Positions 30,040-38,365 are shown, numbered from the stretch's first letter. The stretch is 64,000 nucleotides of DNA from [Empedobacter] haloabium (GCA_008011715.2 CP136508.1:4960001-5024000), one strand, 5' to 3'. Notes: a model not told the origin generated them from the sequence alone. Numbers and translations: made by a program.

Positions 30040-30237
30040 GCACAGCGTGCTGGTAGCAGAACGGGCGGCATTCCGACGGTTGATCAGTCTGATATGCGCG
30101 GGTTGGGTACCGCATGACAACCGATTCGTCGGGGAGCTGCCTCGCTCTAAGTTGGAGGATCAGTCCATTGCTGGCTGCCTCATAGCGGCACCGAGGGTTC
30201 TCCCACCGTTGCCCATTCTGCTACCACCACGCTGTAC
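30040..30237 (-). ncRNA. Predicted bridge RNA/seekRNA of the IS110 element
   Basis: A 27-nt inverted repeat with three mismatches (30040-30066 and 30211-30237) would close a ~198-nt RNA. Inside is a further hairpin (CCGAC/GTCGG, GGTTG/CAACC, ATGCG/CGCAT between 30073 and 30132). Read on the minus strand, the segment contains TGCCGCTA (30183-30190), identical to the left half of the target plus core, and AACTTAG (30147-30153), complementary to the right half. It also contains CATATCAG (30089-30096), complementary to the donor left-end CTGATATG. These fit the guide loops described for IS110 bridge RNAs. Ends and expression are inferred. Confidence 0.7.
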
Positions 30238-30254
30238 GTTCACGATCGGCTCCG

Positions 30255-31367
30255 TTACGTCGTTGGCATGACGCGCGGCGTCACTTGGCCGATGGCCCAG
30301 ATGAAGCCTGCCAGCTCGCGCGCCACCGCCGTGCATGCCTGTACTTTGAGTTTGCCCCTCTCGCCCATCGCGCGATAGCGCGCACAGAGCCGCTTTTGGG
30401 CGTTCCAGGCGATCTCCTGGACCTCGTCTGACGTCTTCTCGGCACGGCGCTGCAAGTGAGCTGTCTTACGGGCTGGGTACCGGTAGGTCCATGCCGACTC
30501 GATGAGCACCTTACGTACGTGCCCGTTCCCGGTCTTGGTGATGCTGCCTCGCGATTTGCTTGCCCCACTTGAGTGCTCGCTCGGCACCAGTCCCAAATAG
30601 GCCATAAATTGCGGTGCGGTGGCAAAGCGATGCAGGTCGCCGATTTCCGCCATCACGGTGGCGGCGGTGAGCAGATTGACACCCCGTAGCGCCATCAACG
30701 CTTCGATCATTGGCCAGAGTGCCGATGCCGTGGCTTCTGCTTCCAGTTGCTGATCTAGTCCGTCAACGCGCTTAGTCAGCGCCTTGACCGTATCGACGTA
30801 TTCCTGGAAGACGATTTGCTGCGTCCGACTCGCAAACTTCATTTGCTCCAGCCAGCGGAAATGCGCCTGCGTCCAGTTGCTCTTGCCATCGTAGCTTTTC
30901 CCATGACGCAACAGGAAAGCGGATAACCGCTGCTTAGCCTTCAACTGCAGCGCCTTCATATCCTCGCGTGCCCGTGTCAAGTCGCGTAATCCCTCCTGCG
31001 CATCATCGGGTACCCACACTGGAGTGAGTTCACCGGCACGAAGCAGGCGAGCCAACATCATGCTGTCACGGCGATCGGTCTTGACGCGGTCACCAGCTTT
31101 CTTCGGAATCAGCGACGGTGCCACCACCAAGCACTCCAGACCCAGTCCCCTAAGCTGGCGGAAAATCACAGAGCCACAAGGGCCAGCTTCGTAACAGAAC
31201 ACCAGTTTCGCGCCATCCTTGCCGAGCTGCTTTACCAGCTTAGCAATCGCCTCGGATGTGTTCGGGATTTCACCCATGTAACGCAGCTCGCCTTCTGAAT
31301 CGGCAACCGAAACGGCGATCGTCGCCTTGTGGGTATCGAGTCCGACATTCTTGATAAACTGTTCCAT
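30255..31367 (-). CDS. IS110-family transposase/recombinase (DEDD)
   Basis: 370 residues. The RuvC-like N-terminal domain has the acidic residues in VGLDTHKA, CYEAGPCG and KTDRRDSMMLARLLRAGELT (the DEDD set). A helical linker follows, then the C-terminal Tnp domain with MALRGVNLLTAATVMAEIGD, the FMAYLGLVPSEHSSG segment carrying candidate catalytic serines, and TKTGNGHVRKVLIESAW. It catalyses RNA-guided recombination using donor and target loops. The start is fixed by GAGGAGG six bases upstream; the longer frame from 31400 would start too early. The gene appears intact. Confidence 0.95.
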   Translation of the reverse strand: MEQFIKNVGLDTHKATIAVSVADSEGELRYMGEIPNTSEAIAKLVKQLGKDGAKLVFCYEAGPCGSVIFRQLRGLGLECLVVAPSLIPKKAGDRVKTDRRDSMMLARLLRAGELTPVWVPDDAQEGLRDLTRAREDMKALQLKAKQRLSAFLLRHGKSYDGKSNWTQAHFRWLEQMKFASRTQQIVFQEYVDTVKALTKRVDGLDQQLEAEATASALWPMIEALMALRGVNLLTAATVMAEIGDLHRFATAPQFMAYLGLVPSEHSSGASKSRGSITKTGNGHVRKVLIESAWTYRYPARKTAHLQRRAEKTSDEVQEIAWNAQKRLCARYRAMGERGKLKVQACTAVARELAGFIWAIGQVTPRVMPTT

Positions 31368-31465
31368 GACCTGCCTCCTCAATTTCGGCTCTGCGCCCAT
31401 GGTTCTTCGGAACCTAAAGCTTAACCCGCGTTGTTTGAGGTCGGCAGGTCCAATACATGATGTCT

Positions 31466-31633
31466 AAGTTAAGGATGTAAGACTCATTGGGCCGCAGGCG
31501 TATCGCTCAACCCCAAGCCCAAAACCGGGGTCAGACCCGCCGGGTCTGACCCCAGCTCTCCGCTTTTGGGTGCAAAGACGTCTGCGGCTAGCTGATAATT
31601 TTCCTTAACTTGGCGGCATTAGTGACAGGCACC
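31466..31633. repeat. Dispersed repeat copy 2, right fragment
   Basis: It continues the repeat after the IS110 element: AAGTTAAGGATGTAAGAC, GGCCGCAGGCG, the central hairpin GGGGTCAGACCC-GCC-GGGTCTGACCCC (31527-31553), GGGTGCAAAGACGT, and the terminal inverted segment CCTTAACTTGGCGGCATTAGT. The parts are in the same order as in 18136-18335. The inverted right end carries CC where the left end has the CT core used by the IS. Confidence 0.8.
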
Positions 31634-31653
31634 CGCGCGTCCTGGAACCGGTA

Positions 31654-31851
31654 TCAGGTTCGTGCACGACGACGTCGCGCCGCCATTCCCAGCACACCCA
31701 GTCCAGCAATCAACAATGCGCCAGCTGCCGGCTCAGGTACCGCACTGACATGGCGGGTCGTGATGTCCAGCGAAGCCATCAGTTCCGCCATGGCGGCTGG
31801 CGAGGATAACGCCAGCGCAGCGAGCAAGAGCAGCTTCCGTTGCATCTTCAT
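31654..31851 (-). CDS. Very small PEP-CTERM sorting-domain protein
   Basis: 65 residues from the ATG preceded by GGAGA. It has a signal peptide (MKMQRKLLLLAALALSSPAAMA), then only ~18 residues, then a complete PEP-CTERM signal: VPEPAAGALLIAGLGVLGMA plus a basic cluster (ARRRRART). PEP-CTERM proteins are cleaved by exosortase in organisms making extracellular polysaccharide. Here the usual passenger domain is almost absent, so it is either a naturally tiny surface peptide or a remnant after internal deletion. It lies next to the end of the IS-bearing repeat. Confidence 0.7.
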   Translation of the reverse strand: MKMQRKLLLLAALALSSPAAMAELMASLDITTRHVSAVPEPAAGALLIAGLGVLGMAARRRRART

Positions 31852-31975
31852 AATTTCTCCATGGTCATTGTCCAAGAAAGTAACTGGGAGAAATACAGAA
31901 TCTTTTAAAAAATGCAACATGGTTGCAATCAGCAAGCAAAGCCGTGCAGATCTCGCAACTATGGCGGCCTCGGTT

Positions 31976-32196
31976 TTACTTTGCCTGAGATTCGATCAGC
32001 TTCAGCAATTCCGCAGACCCCCATCCCACCGTCCGCAACGCAATATCCGGCTGGTAGAACCGGCCATTGCCGCGCGGCCGGCCGACGTACAGCTTCATCG
32101 GCACGATCACTCGCGCCAGTCCGCGGGGGGCGCGGGCAGTTGCGCGTACGCGGCGGCACTGGCGACGGCCAGTGCCAGTGCCAGCAGGCGCCTCAT
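31976..32196 (-). pseudogene. Small exported protein gene with frameshift at a C6 run
   Basis: It starts MRRLLALALAVASAAAYAQ, a good signal peptide, but in this sequence it stops after 29 codons. The frame one base back continues as LARVIVPMKLYVGRPRG, then NGRFYQPDIALRTVG and WGSAELLKLIESQAK, which looks coding. The break is at CCCCCC near 32130; one more C would restore a ~74-residue protein. Its ATG overlaps the stop of the upstream 39-residue gene (32193-32196), so it belongs to the qor operon. A sequencing indel, slippage-based switching or real loss are all possible. No family recognised. Confidence 0.5.
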
Positions 32197-32312
32197 GCGA
32201 ACCACCGTTCGCTGGCATAGGCGATCAAGCCGACCAGCGCCACCGCCAGCAGCAGCACGATCAGCAGGCGGCCGAATTTCGGCACGCCGTTATCTTCGAC
32301 GGGTTCGGCCAT
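32193..32312 (-). CDS. 39-residue single-helix membrane peptide
   Basis: MAEPVEDNGVPKFGRLLIVL continues to LLAVALVGLIAYASERWFA: an acidic N-terminus, one transmembrane helix and a short basic end. It begins 7 bp after the qor stop codon and overlaps the next small gene by ATGA, which supports translation. I do not recognise it; it may be a small accessory membrane protein. Confidence 0.6.
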   Translation of the reverse strand: MAEPVEDNGVPKFGRLLIVLLLAVALVGLIAYASERWFA

Positions 32313-32319
32313 GCGAGCC

Positions 32320-33297
32320 TCAGTGGGGCAACAGGATCGAGGAGCCGGTGGTGCGGCGCGCTTCGAGATCGACATGCGCCTTGGCCGCATCCTGCAGGTG
32401 GTAGCGCTGGTTGATGGCGACCTTCACCTCGCCGCTGGAGAGCACGCCGAACAGCGAACGCGCCGTCGCCTCCAGGTCCTCGCGCGTGGCGGTGTAGTGC
32501 ACCAAGGTGGGCCGGGTGAAGAACAGCGAGCCGCGCGACTGCAGCTCGGCCGGCGCGAACGCCGGCACCGGGCCGGAGGCGTTGCCGAAGCTGACCATCA
32601 GGCCGAGGGGCTTGAGGCAGTCGAGCGAGCCGGCAAACGTGTCCTTGCCGATCGAGTCGTACACCACCGCGACCCCTTCGCCGTCGGTCAGCTCGCGCAC
32701 GCGCTCGGTGAAGTTCTCCTTGGTGTAGTCGATGACGTGGGTGGCGCCGTGCTCGATCGCCAGCGCCGCCTTTTCCGCCGAGCTGACGGTGCCGATCAGG
32801 TTCACGCCCAGCACCTTGGCCCACTGGCAGGCGATCAGGCCGACGCCGCCGGCCGCCGCATGCCACAGCACCGTGTCGCCCGGCTTCAGGTGCGCGGTGC
32901 GATGCAGCAGGTACTGCACCGTCATCCCCTGCAGCATCGCGGCGGCGGCCGTCTCGAAGCCGATCTGCTCGGGCAGCACGACCAGGTGCGTGGCCGGCAT
33001 GTTGCGCACCTGCGCGTAGGCGCCGTTCGGCCGCGCCGCGTAGGCCACGCGATCGCCCACCTTGACGTGCGTGACGCCCTCGCCCACCGCCTCCACGGTG
33101 CCGGCGCCTTCCTGGCCCAGGCCGTTCGGCAGCGGCTGCGGGTACAGGCCGGTGCGGAAGTAGATGTCGATGAAGTTGATGCCGATGGCCTCGTGGCGCA
33201 CGGTGACTTCGCCGGGACCGGGCGGACCGACGGCGACGTCCACGTACTCCAGCACTTCCGGGCCGCCCGTGCGGGCCATGCGGATCGCCTTGCTCAT
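32320..33297 (-). CDS. qor: NADPH:quinone reductase (zinc-independent MDR family)
   Basis: 325 residues, start with GGAGG upstream. The GroES-like N-terminal domain lacks the zinc-ligand cysteines (INFIDIYFRTGLYPQPLPNGLGQEGAG), the pattern of Qor/zeta-crystallin. The Rossmann motif is VLWHAAAGGVGLIACQWAKVLG and the C-terminal QRYHLQDAAKAHVDLEARRTTGSSILLP is typical. It reduces quinones with NADPH in the cytosol. It leads an operon with two tiny genes downstream. Confidence 0.95.
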   Translation of the reverse strand: MSKAIRMARTGGPEVLEYVDVAVGPPGPGEVTVRHEAIGINFIDIYFRTGLYPQPLPNGLGQEGAGTVEAVGEGVTHVKVGDRVAYAARPNGAYAQVRNMPATHLVVLPEQIGFETAAAAMLQGMTVQYLLHRTAHLKPGDTVLWHAAAGGVGLIACQWAKVLGVNLIGTVSSAEKAALAIEHGATHVIDYTKENFTERVRELTDGEGVAVVYDSIGKDTFAGSLDCLKPLGLMVSFGNASGPVPAFAPAELQSRGSLFFTRPTLVHYTATREDLEATARSLFGVLSSGEVKVAINQRYHLQDAAKAHVDLEARRTTGSSILLPH

Positions 33298-33328
33298 GCT
33301 TGCCTCCGTTTTCAAGGATGGGGGTGGA

Positions 33329-33715
33329 TCACGCGGCCGCCATCGCCGCTTCCAGCTGCGACAGCACCAGGTGCGCCGTCGCCACGTTGGTGGCGCAAGC
33401 CACGTTGTGCACGTCGCAGGCGCGCACCAGCGCGTTGATGTCCGGTTCGTGCGGCTGCGGCGTCATCGGGTCGCGCAGGAAGATGACGGCATCGATCTGG
33501 CCCTCCACCAGCAGCGCGCCGATCTGCAGGTCGCCGCCGAACGGGCCGCTGTGCTTGCGATCGACCGGCAGGCCCAGTTCGGCGACGAGCCGCCCGCCCG
33601 TGGTACCGGTGGCCGTCAGCGTGCAGCGGCGCAGGAAATCGGCGTATTCGCCGGCCAGCGCGATCATGTCGTCTTTTTTCTTGTCGTGGGCGATCAGGGC
33701 AATGCGCGGAATCAT
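33329..33715 (-). CDS. mgsA: Methylglyoxal synthase
   Basis: 128 residues. [21 protein letters not shown] is the conserved start and phosphate-binding region; [26 protein letters not shown] and [25 protein letters not shown] include the catalytic Asp residues. It converts dihydroxyacetone phosphate to methylglyoxal, relieving phosphate-limited glycolysis. It lies 31 bp upstream of qor in the same direction; quinone/aldehyde reductases near mgsA may help detoxify the product. An alternative TTG start adds six residues. Confidence 0.95.
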   Translation of the reverse strand: MIPRIALIAHDKKKDDMIALAGEYADFLRRCTLTATGTTGGRLVAELGLPVDRKHSGPFGGDLQIGALLVEGQIDAVIFLRDPMTPQPHEPDINALVRACDVHNVACATNVATAHLVLSQLEAAMAAA

Positions 33716-33737
33716 CGTGGTCTCTTTCGTCAAGGGG

Positions 33738-34661
33738 TCAGGCGGACTTCTTTACTTTCGACAGCAGCCAGATCCCGGCCAGTACCAGCGCCGTGCCGCC
33801 CAGCTGCCAGGCCGTTACCGGCTCGGCCAGGATCACGGCGCCCAGGAACAAGGTGGAGACGGGGCCGACCATGCCGGCCTGCGACGCGATGCCGGCGCCG
33901 ACGCGCTGCACCGCGATCATCGTCATGAACACGGGCGCCACGGTACACAGCAGGCCATTGACCAGCGACAGCCAGTACACCGGCGCCGGCTGCACCAGCA
34001 TGGACGCCGGCCGCAGCAGGAAGAACTGCAGCAGGCAGGCGGCGCTCGACACGCACATCGCGTATGCCACCAGGCGCAGCGCGCCGATGCGGCGCACCAT
34101 CTCGCCGGAGGCCAGCAGGTAGATCGCGTACGCGGCGGCGGAGCCCAGCACCAGCAGCGAACCCAGGACGACGTTGCCGCCGCCCTGCAGGTCGTGCAGG
34201 AACACCAGCACGATGCCGGCATAGGCCAGCGCCAGCGCCAGCCATTGCAGCCGGCCGATGTGCTGCTTCAGCACCGTGGCGGAGATCAGCAGCACGAAGG
34301 TGGGCGTCAGGAACAGGATCAGCCGTTCCAGGCCGACCGTGATGTATTGCAGGCCGAGGAAGTCGAGGAAGCTGGAGAGGTAGTAGCCGATCAGGCCCAT
34401 GCCGATCAGGCGCCAGCGGTCGGCCCAGGACAGCGGCGGTCCGATGCGCATCTGCCAGATCGCGACCGCCGCGAACACCGGCAGCGAAAACAGCATGCGG
34501 AACGCGATCAGGGTGACCGCGTCGATGTGATAGCGGTACAGCAGCTTGGCCACGACGGCCTTTGTGGAAAACAGCACGGCGCCGACGATGGCCAGCGTCA
34601 GGCCGCCTGCCATGCCGGCTGACGCGGCCGCCGCGGGAGAGTCCGTTATGCTTTTGGTCAT
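33738..34661 (-). CDS. DMT-superfamily (EamA) transporter
   Basis: 307 residues with ten predicted helices in two EamA repeats ([77 protein letters not shown]). This family exports or imports small metabolites; no substrate can be read from sequence. It lies 22 bp upstream of mgsA in the same direction. The start chosen (MTKSITD) excludes nine non-coding-looking residues. Confidence 0.92.
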   Translation of the reverse strand: MTKSITDSPAAAASAGMAGGLTLAIVGAVLFSTKAVVAKLLYRYHIDAVTLIAFRMLFSLPVFAAVAIWQMRIGPPLSWADRWRLIGMGLIGYYLSSFLDFLGLQYITVGLERLILFLTPTFVLLISATVLKQHIGRLQWLALALAYAGIVLVFLHDLQGGGNVVLGSLLVLGSAAAYAIYLLASGEMVRRIGALRLVAYAMCVSSAACLLQFFLLRPASMLVQPAPVYWLSLVNGLLCTVAPVFMTMIAVQRVGAGIASQAGMVGPVSTLFLGAVILAEPVTAWQLGGTALVLAGIWLLSKVKKSA

Positions 34662-34709
34662 CCGGCCATTGTACGGCCAAATATGCAACGGCGCCGGCGG
34701 CCGCCCGCA

Positions 34710-37190
34710 TTATCCGACCGTCACGGCCACGCTGCCCGACGTCACCGTCACCACGGTCTCGCGCGCGATCGTGCCCGCTGGCGCCACGCTGCCGGCCAGG
34801 CGGTTGACCTGGCGGAAGCGCGCGGTCAGGCTGGCTGGCGTCACGGTGACGAGCGTGTAGCCCTGCGCGTCCGTGTTCACATGGCGCAGCCACGGGTTGC
34901 TGTTCAGCGCCGACAACTGGCCCGCCAGGTTCAGCAGGGTGACGCCGAAATCGGTGCTGCCGGCCAGGCTGTCCAGCACCGCCTGCGTGGTCGCGTCCAG
35001 CCGCGCCTCCGGCACGCCCTTCGCCGCGAGCGCGCCGCGCAATCGCACGCGGATCTGCTCCAGCAGCGCGGCTGTGGTGGGCGCCGCCTTGCCCAGCGTG
35101 TAGTCCAGCAGGTTGACGCTGACGCTCACGCTGCCCACGTCCGGCACGGGAATCGTGACCGGATACGAGACGATGGTGGCCAGGTCGCCCAGGCCCGCCG
35201 CGGCGTCACGCAGGTAGGAGAAGAACGACTCCGAGCTGGCGCCAGCCGTCACCAGGTCCACCATCACGGGCGTGCCACCGCCGGCCGCGTCGAAATCGTC
35301 GCTGACGGTGCCGGCGAAGAAGGCGTGGATGTCGCCCGTCAGCGCGACCACGTTGCCGATGCGGTTATCCTTCAGGTGGCGCATCAGGGCCTTGCGCTCG
35401 GCGTTGTAGCCGTCCCACTGGTCGCAGTTGAGCAGGAAGCGGCGGAAGTACGGCGCCAGCGCGGCGGCCTTGCCGCTGGCCGTGACGAAGGGCGACTCGA
35501 CTTTTTTCGCCTGCACGTCCGGCTTGACGTAGCCGAACGCGATGGCATGCGCGGCCACCGCGGCCGAAGCGGTGGGACCGCCGCTGGCCGACAGCGCGCC
35601 CATGTAGGCCGTCGCGGCCAGCGTCGCCTGTGGCGTCGTCAGTCCGGCCGCGACACCGGCAGCGACCTGCTGCGCGCTGCCGCCATCGGCCGCCACGACG
35701 GCGGCGATGGCCTGCGCGCCGGCCTGCGCGACAATGGCACTGGCGCCGGCCGTGCTGGCGGCCACGATGGCGGCGGCCAGAGGCACGTTGCCGGCGGTGG
35801 CCTGCGCGGTGCTGCCGATCGACGCCGCCAGTACCGGCACGGCCTGCAGCGCCAGCAACGTGGCGATGGCGTCGGTGCCGGACAGGCCCATGCGCAGCAG
35901 CGATACCTCGTTGCCCCACAGCTTCCAGGTCGTGCGCGCTTCCGTCATCGCCTGCTGCCACCAGCCGCGCTGGGTCGCGCCGAGCATGCTGACGGGCGCC
36001 AGCGGATCGTTGCCGCCGGCGGCCAGCTTCTGCGCCTCGGCGCGCTCGTACAGGTCCTGCGGCACCAGGTAACGGCTGCCGATACGGCCCACCTGCGCCG
36101 ACTCGGGAATCACGTGGTCGGCGCGATACAGGCGCTGGTCCGTCATCACCAGGCGCGCCAGCGTGCCGAAATCGAACTGGCGGTAGATGCGGATATTGTC
36201 GAAGCCCGCCTGCGCCGCGTCGAACGTGACGTCGGCCGGCATGAACTCGAACCAGGCCTGGCTGGCGTCGCGCCGGCGCTGGGTCTGGCGCAGTCCGCTG
36301 CCGCCGGCCAGGCTGGCGTCGTAGGTCTGGGCATCCTGCCAGCAGTCGTCCGAGAACTCATGGTCGTCCCAGATCGCGACGAAGGCGTAGCGCTCGTGCA
36401 CGGCCTGCAGGCGGCGGTCGCTGCGATATTTCTTGTACAGGTAGCGGTAGTCGGCCAGCGTGGTGGCGTAGCGCGCCGTGCCGCCAGCGCCGGTCGGCGT
36501 GCCGTCCGGCAGGCGCAGCGCATCGTGGCGCGTCTCGGCCTGGCCTTGCTGGAAATCCTCGCCCACCGTCTCGTACACGTAGTCGCCCAGATGCAGGATG
36601 AAATCGAGGTTGTCCTCGGTCGCCACGTGCTCCAGCGCGCCCCAGTGGTTGACGCTCCAGTCCTGGCACGTCAGGGTGGCGAAACGCAGCTGGTCCACGC
36701 TGGCACCGCTGGCCGGCGCCGTGCGGAAGCGGCCCACGTTCGAGCGTACGTCGCCGGCCACGAACTGGTAGTAGTAGGTCTGCCCCGGCTGCAGGCCGGT
36801 CAGCTTGTGTCGCACCGTGTTGTCGTACTGGGCCCGCAGCGGCAGGCGCTGGTCCGCCACCGGCGTGCCCGCCAGCGCCGCGTTGCTGCCCAGCAGGCGC
36901 GCATTGTCGCCGCTGGTCACGAGCAAGCGCAGCGTGACGTCGCTGCCGTTCGGCGCAGGCGCCGCCGGGTCGGCGGCGGGCGGTACCGCACGTGTCCACA
37001 GCACGATGCTGTCCGGACGAGGATCGCCCGAGGCCACGCTTTGCGGGAAGCTCCAGGCGGCGCCGCTGGCCGGCGGCAGGCCGCCGCTGTCCGGATCGTC
37101 GTAATCGTTGCTCCCGCAGCCGGCCAGACCACCCGTGGCCACCGATACCGTAAGGAAACCACCCAGCCTTAAAAATTGCCGCCTGTCCAT
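34710..37190 (-). CDS. phoD: PhoD-family alkaline phosphatase, Tat lipoprotein with Ala-rich insertion
   Basis: 826 residues, much longer than usual PhoD (~520-580). The N-terminus MDRRQFLRLGGFLTVSVATGG has the Tat twin-arginine motif and a lipobox (LAGC, Cys25). The PhoD N-domain and metallophosphatase core follow, with LRFATLTCQDW, FILHLGDYVYE, FVAIWDDHEFSDD and, far downstream, NVVALTGDIHAFFAG. Two segments are extra: an Ala-rich stretch at ~438-556 and another at ~650-780. It would hydrolyse phosphomono- or diesters in the periplasm using Ca/Fe. Regulation by phosphate starvation is usual but no Pho box was identified. Confidence 0.9.
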   Translation of the reverse strand: MDRRQFLRLGGFLTVSVATGGLAGCGSNDYDDPDSGGLPPASGAAWSFPQSVASGDPRPDSIVLWTRAVPPAADPAAPAPNGSDVTLRLLVTSGDNARLLGSNAALAGTPVADQRLPLRAQYDNTVRHKLTGLQPGQTYYYQFVAGDVRSNVGRFRTAPASGASVDQLRFATLTCQDWSVNHWGALEHVATEDNLDFILHLGDYVYETVGEDFQQGQAETRHDALRLPDGTPTGAGGTARYATTLADYRYLYKKYRSDRRLQAVHERYAFVAIWDDHEFSDDCWQDAQTYDASLAGGSGLRQTQRRRDASQAWFEFMPADVTFDAAQAGFDNIRIYRQFDFGTLARLVMTDQRLYRADHVIPESAQVGRIGSRYLVPQDLYERAEAQKLAAGGNDPLAPVSMLGATQRGWWQQAMTEARTTWKLWGNEVSLLRMGLSGTDAIATLLALQAVPVLAASIGSTAQATAGNVPLAAAIVAASTAGASAIVAQAGAQAIAAVVAADGGSAQQVAAGVAAGLTTPQATLAATAYMGALSASGGPTASAAVAAHAIAFGYVKPDVQAKKVESPFVTASGKAAALAPYFRRFLLNCDQWDGYNAERKALMRHLKDNRIGNVVALTGDIHAFFAGTVSDDFDAAGGGTPVMVDLVTAGASSESFFSYLRDAAAGLGDLATIVSYPVTIPVPDVGSVSVSVNLLDYTLGKAAPTTAALLEQIRVRLRGALAAKGVPEARLDATTQAVLDSLAGSTDFGVTLLNLAGQLSALNSNPWLRHVNTDAQGYTLVTVTPASLTARFRQVNRLAGSVAPAGTIARETVVTVTSGSVAVTVG

Positions 37191-37388
37191 ATTTGTGTCT
37201 CCGCCGTTGTAATTTTACAAAAATTTACAAAATCATAGCAGCCCACTTTGGGCCTGGAAACGTCTATGAAACAAGCTGTTGTGTGAAATACACCACCGAC
37301 GCACGATTGAAAAGAGGTTCGACAACTCAGCCTTTTAAGCGTACGCTTTTCATTACAAAAATGCTATTCAACTTATAAGGATGACATC

Positions 37389-38267
37389 ATGGCAGCGATT
37401 CCAAACCAGATCGGCGGAACCCAGAACAACGATATCCTGCCGGGCACTGACGGCATGGACTACATTTACGGCCAGGGCGGCGCCGACACCCTGCTCGGCA
37501 ACGGCGGTGACGATCAGCTGTTCAGCGGCGTCATCTACAACCCCAACGGCAACCTGCCGGACACGGTCGGCGACCGCCTGGAAGGCGGCAGCGGCAACGA
37601 TACGCTGACGGGTGCCGACGGTATCGACACGCTGCTGGGCGGTGAAGGCAACGACAGCCTGCTGGGCGGCATCGGCAACGACGAGTTGGCAGGCGGAGTC
37701 GGCAGCAATACCGTGGATGGCGGCGCTGGCGTCGATCTGGCCGTTTTGTCTGGCAAGTGGAGCGACTACACATTCGCCCGTACCGCGACCAATATCGGCT
37801 TCAAGAACACGACGACGGGCTCGACGGAAACGCTGAGCAATGTCGAGCGCGTCCACTTCGACGACATGTACCGCGCTTATGACATCGACGGCACGGCCGG
37901 CCAGGTCTTCCGCCTATATCAGGCGACCTTCAAGCGCCCGGCCGATATCGCGGGCCAGGGATTCTGGATGGGGCTGATCGAAAACGGTCGCTTCGATATC
38001 TACGAAGTGGCGCAGCGTTTCATCGAAAGCGAGGAATTCCAGCGCACGTATGGCAGCGCGCCCAGCGATACGGATTTCCTGACCAATCTGTACCGCAATG
38101 CGTTGCACCGCGAACCCGACCAGCCTGGTCTCGACTCCTGGTTGCACTCCATCAGCCTGGGCGTTTCGCGCGCCGAGATCCTGTACGGTTTCGCCGAAAG
38201 CGCCGAGAACCAGGCCCAGGTCATCGGCAGCATCCAGTCCGGCATCGAGTACGTGCCGCTGGCCTGA
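37389..38267 (+). CDS. RTX-repeat protein with C-terminal DUF4214 domain
   Basis: 292 residues, start with AAGGA upstream. Residues ~10-115 hold calcium-binding nonapeptide repeats (GQGGADTLLGNGGDDQL; GGSGNDTLTGADGIDTLLGG; GGIGNDELAGG). Residues ~160-270 form a DUF4214 domain (RLYQATFKRPADIAGQGFW; LTNLYRNALHREPDQPGLDSW). There is no Sec signal, so type I secretion via the C-terminus is likely. Such proteins are extracellular and often linked with polysaccharide or S-layer-type surfaces; the exact role is unknown. It is divergent from phoD across 198 bp. Confidence 0.88.
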   Translation: MAAIPNQIGGTQNNDILPGTDGMDYIYGQGGADTLLGNGGDDQLFSGVIYNPNGNLPDTVGDRLEGGSGNDTLTGADGIDTLLGGEGNDSLLGGIGNDELAGGVGSNTVDGGAGVDLAVLSGKWSDYTFARTATNIGFKNTTTGSTETLSNVERVHFDDMYRAYDIDGTAGQVFRLYQATFKRPADIAGQGFWMGLIENGRFDIYEVAQRFIESEEFQRTYGSAPSDTDFLTNLYRNALHREPDQPGLDSWLHSISLGVSRAEILYGFAESAENQAQVIGSIQSGIEYVPLA

Positions 38268-38310
38268 CGCCAGCCCGGTCATGTAGGCCTTTCGACGGGC
38301 ATTCGGCAGG

Positions 38311-38334
38311 GGGCGGTATGGTAGAATACCGCCC
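38311..38334 (+). promoter_or_regulatory. Hairpin with extended -10 upstream of yebC
   Basis: GGGCGGTAT and ATACCGCCC (38311-38319, 38326-38334) form a 9-bp dyad whose loop contains TGGTAGAAT, an extended -10-like element. It sits 31 bp before the yebC start, so it may be the promoter, a short attenuating hairpin, or both. Confidence 0.4.
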
Positions 38335-38365
38335 TCGATTGCACACCGTCTAAGGAAGAGTCAAC

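Larger units (their letters stand above)
29993..31465 (-). mobile_element. IS110-family insertion sequence (IS1111-like), ~1.47 kb
   Basis: The element is bounded by CT at 29993-29994 and CT at 31464-31465, consistent with a single CT core at the target and no longer target duplication. Subterminal inverted repeats ATGTATTGGACCTG (29998-30011) and its complement (31445-31458) lie 3 and 5 nt inside the cores; such asymmetric subterminal repeats are characteristic of the IS1111 subgroup. It encodes one DEDD transposase on the minus strand and a ~260-bp non-coding segment downstream of it. Boundaries come from joining the interrupted repeat and comparing it with the copy at 18136. Confidence 0.85.

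Noticed and set aside
30012..30254. Second donor guide (left half, through the core) in the predicted bridge RNA
   Set aside because: I looked for a match to ATGATGTCT and found only TGTC in TTGTCATG near 30113-30120, too short to claim.
30047..30271. 74-residue frame inside the IS110 element
   Set aside because: It lies in the structured non-coding segment with guide-like sequences, has no ribosome-binding site and shows no coding character.
37573..37710. GGxGxD coding repeats considered as a CRISPR-like array
   Set aside because: They encode RTX nonapeptides in frame and lack spacer-repeat structure; no cas genes or arrays were seen anywhere in the window.
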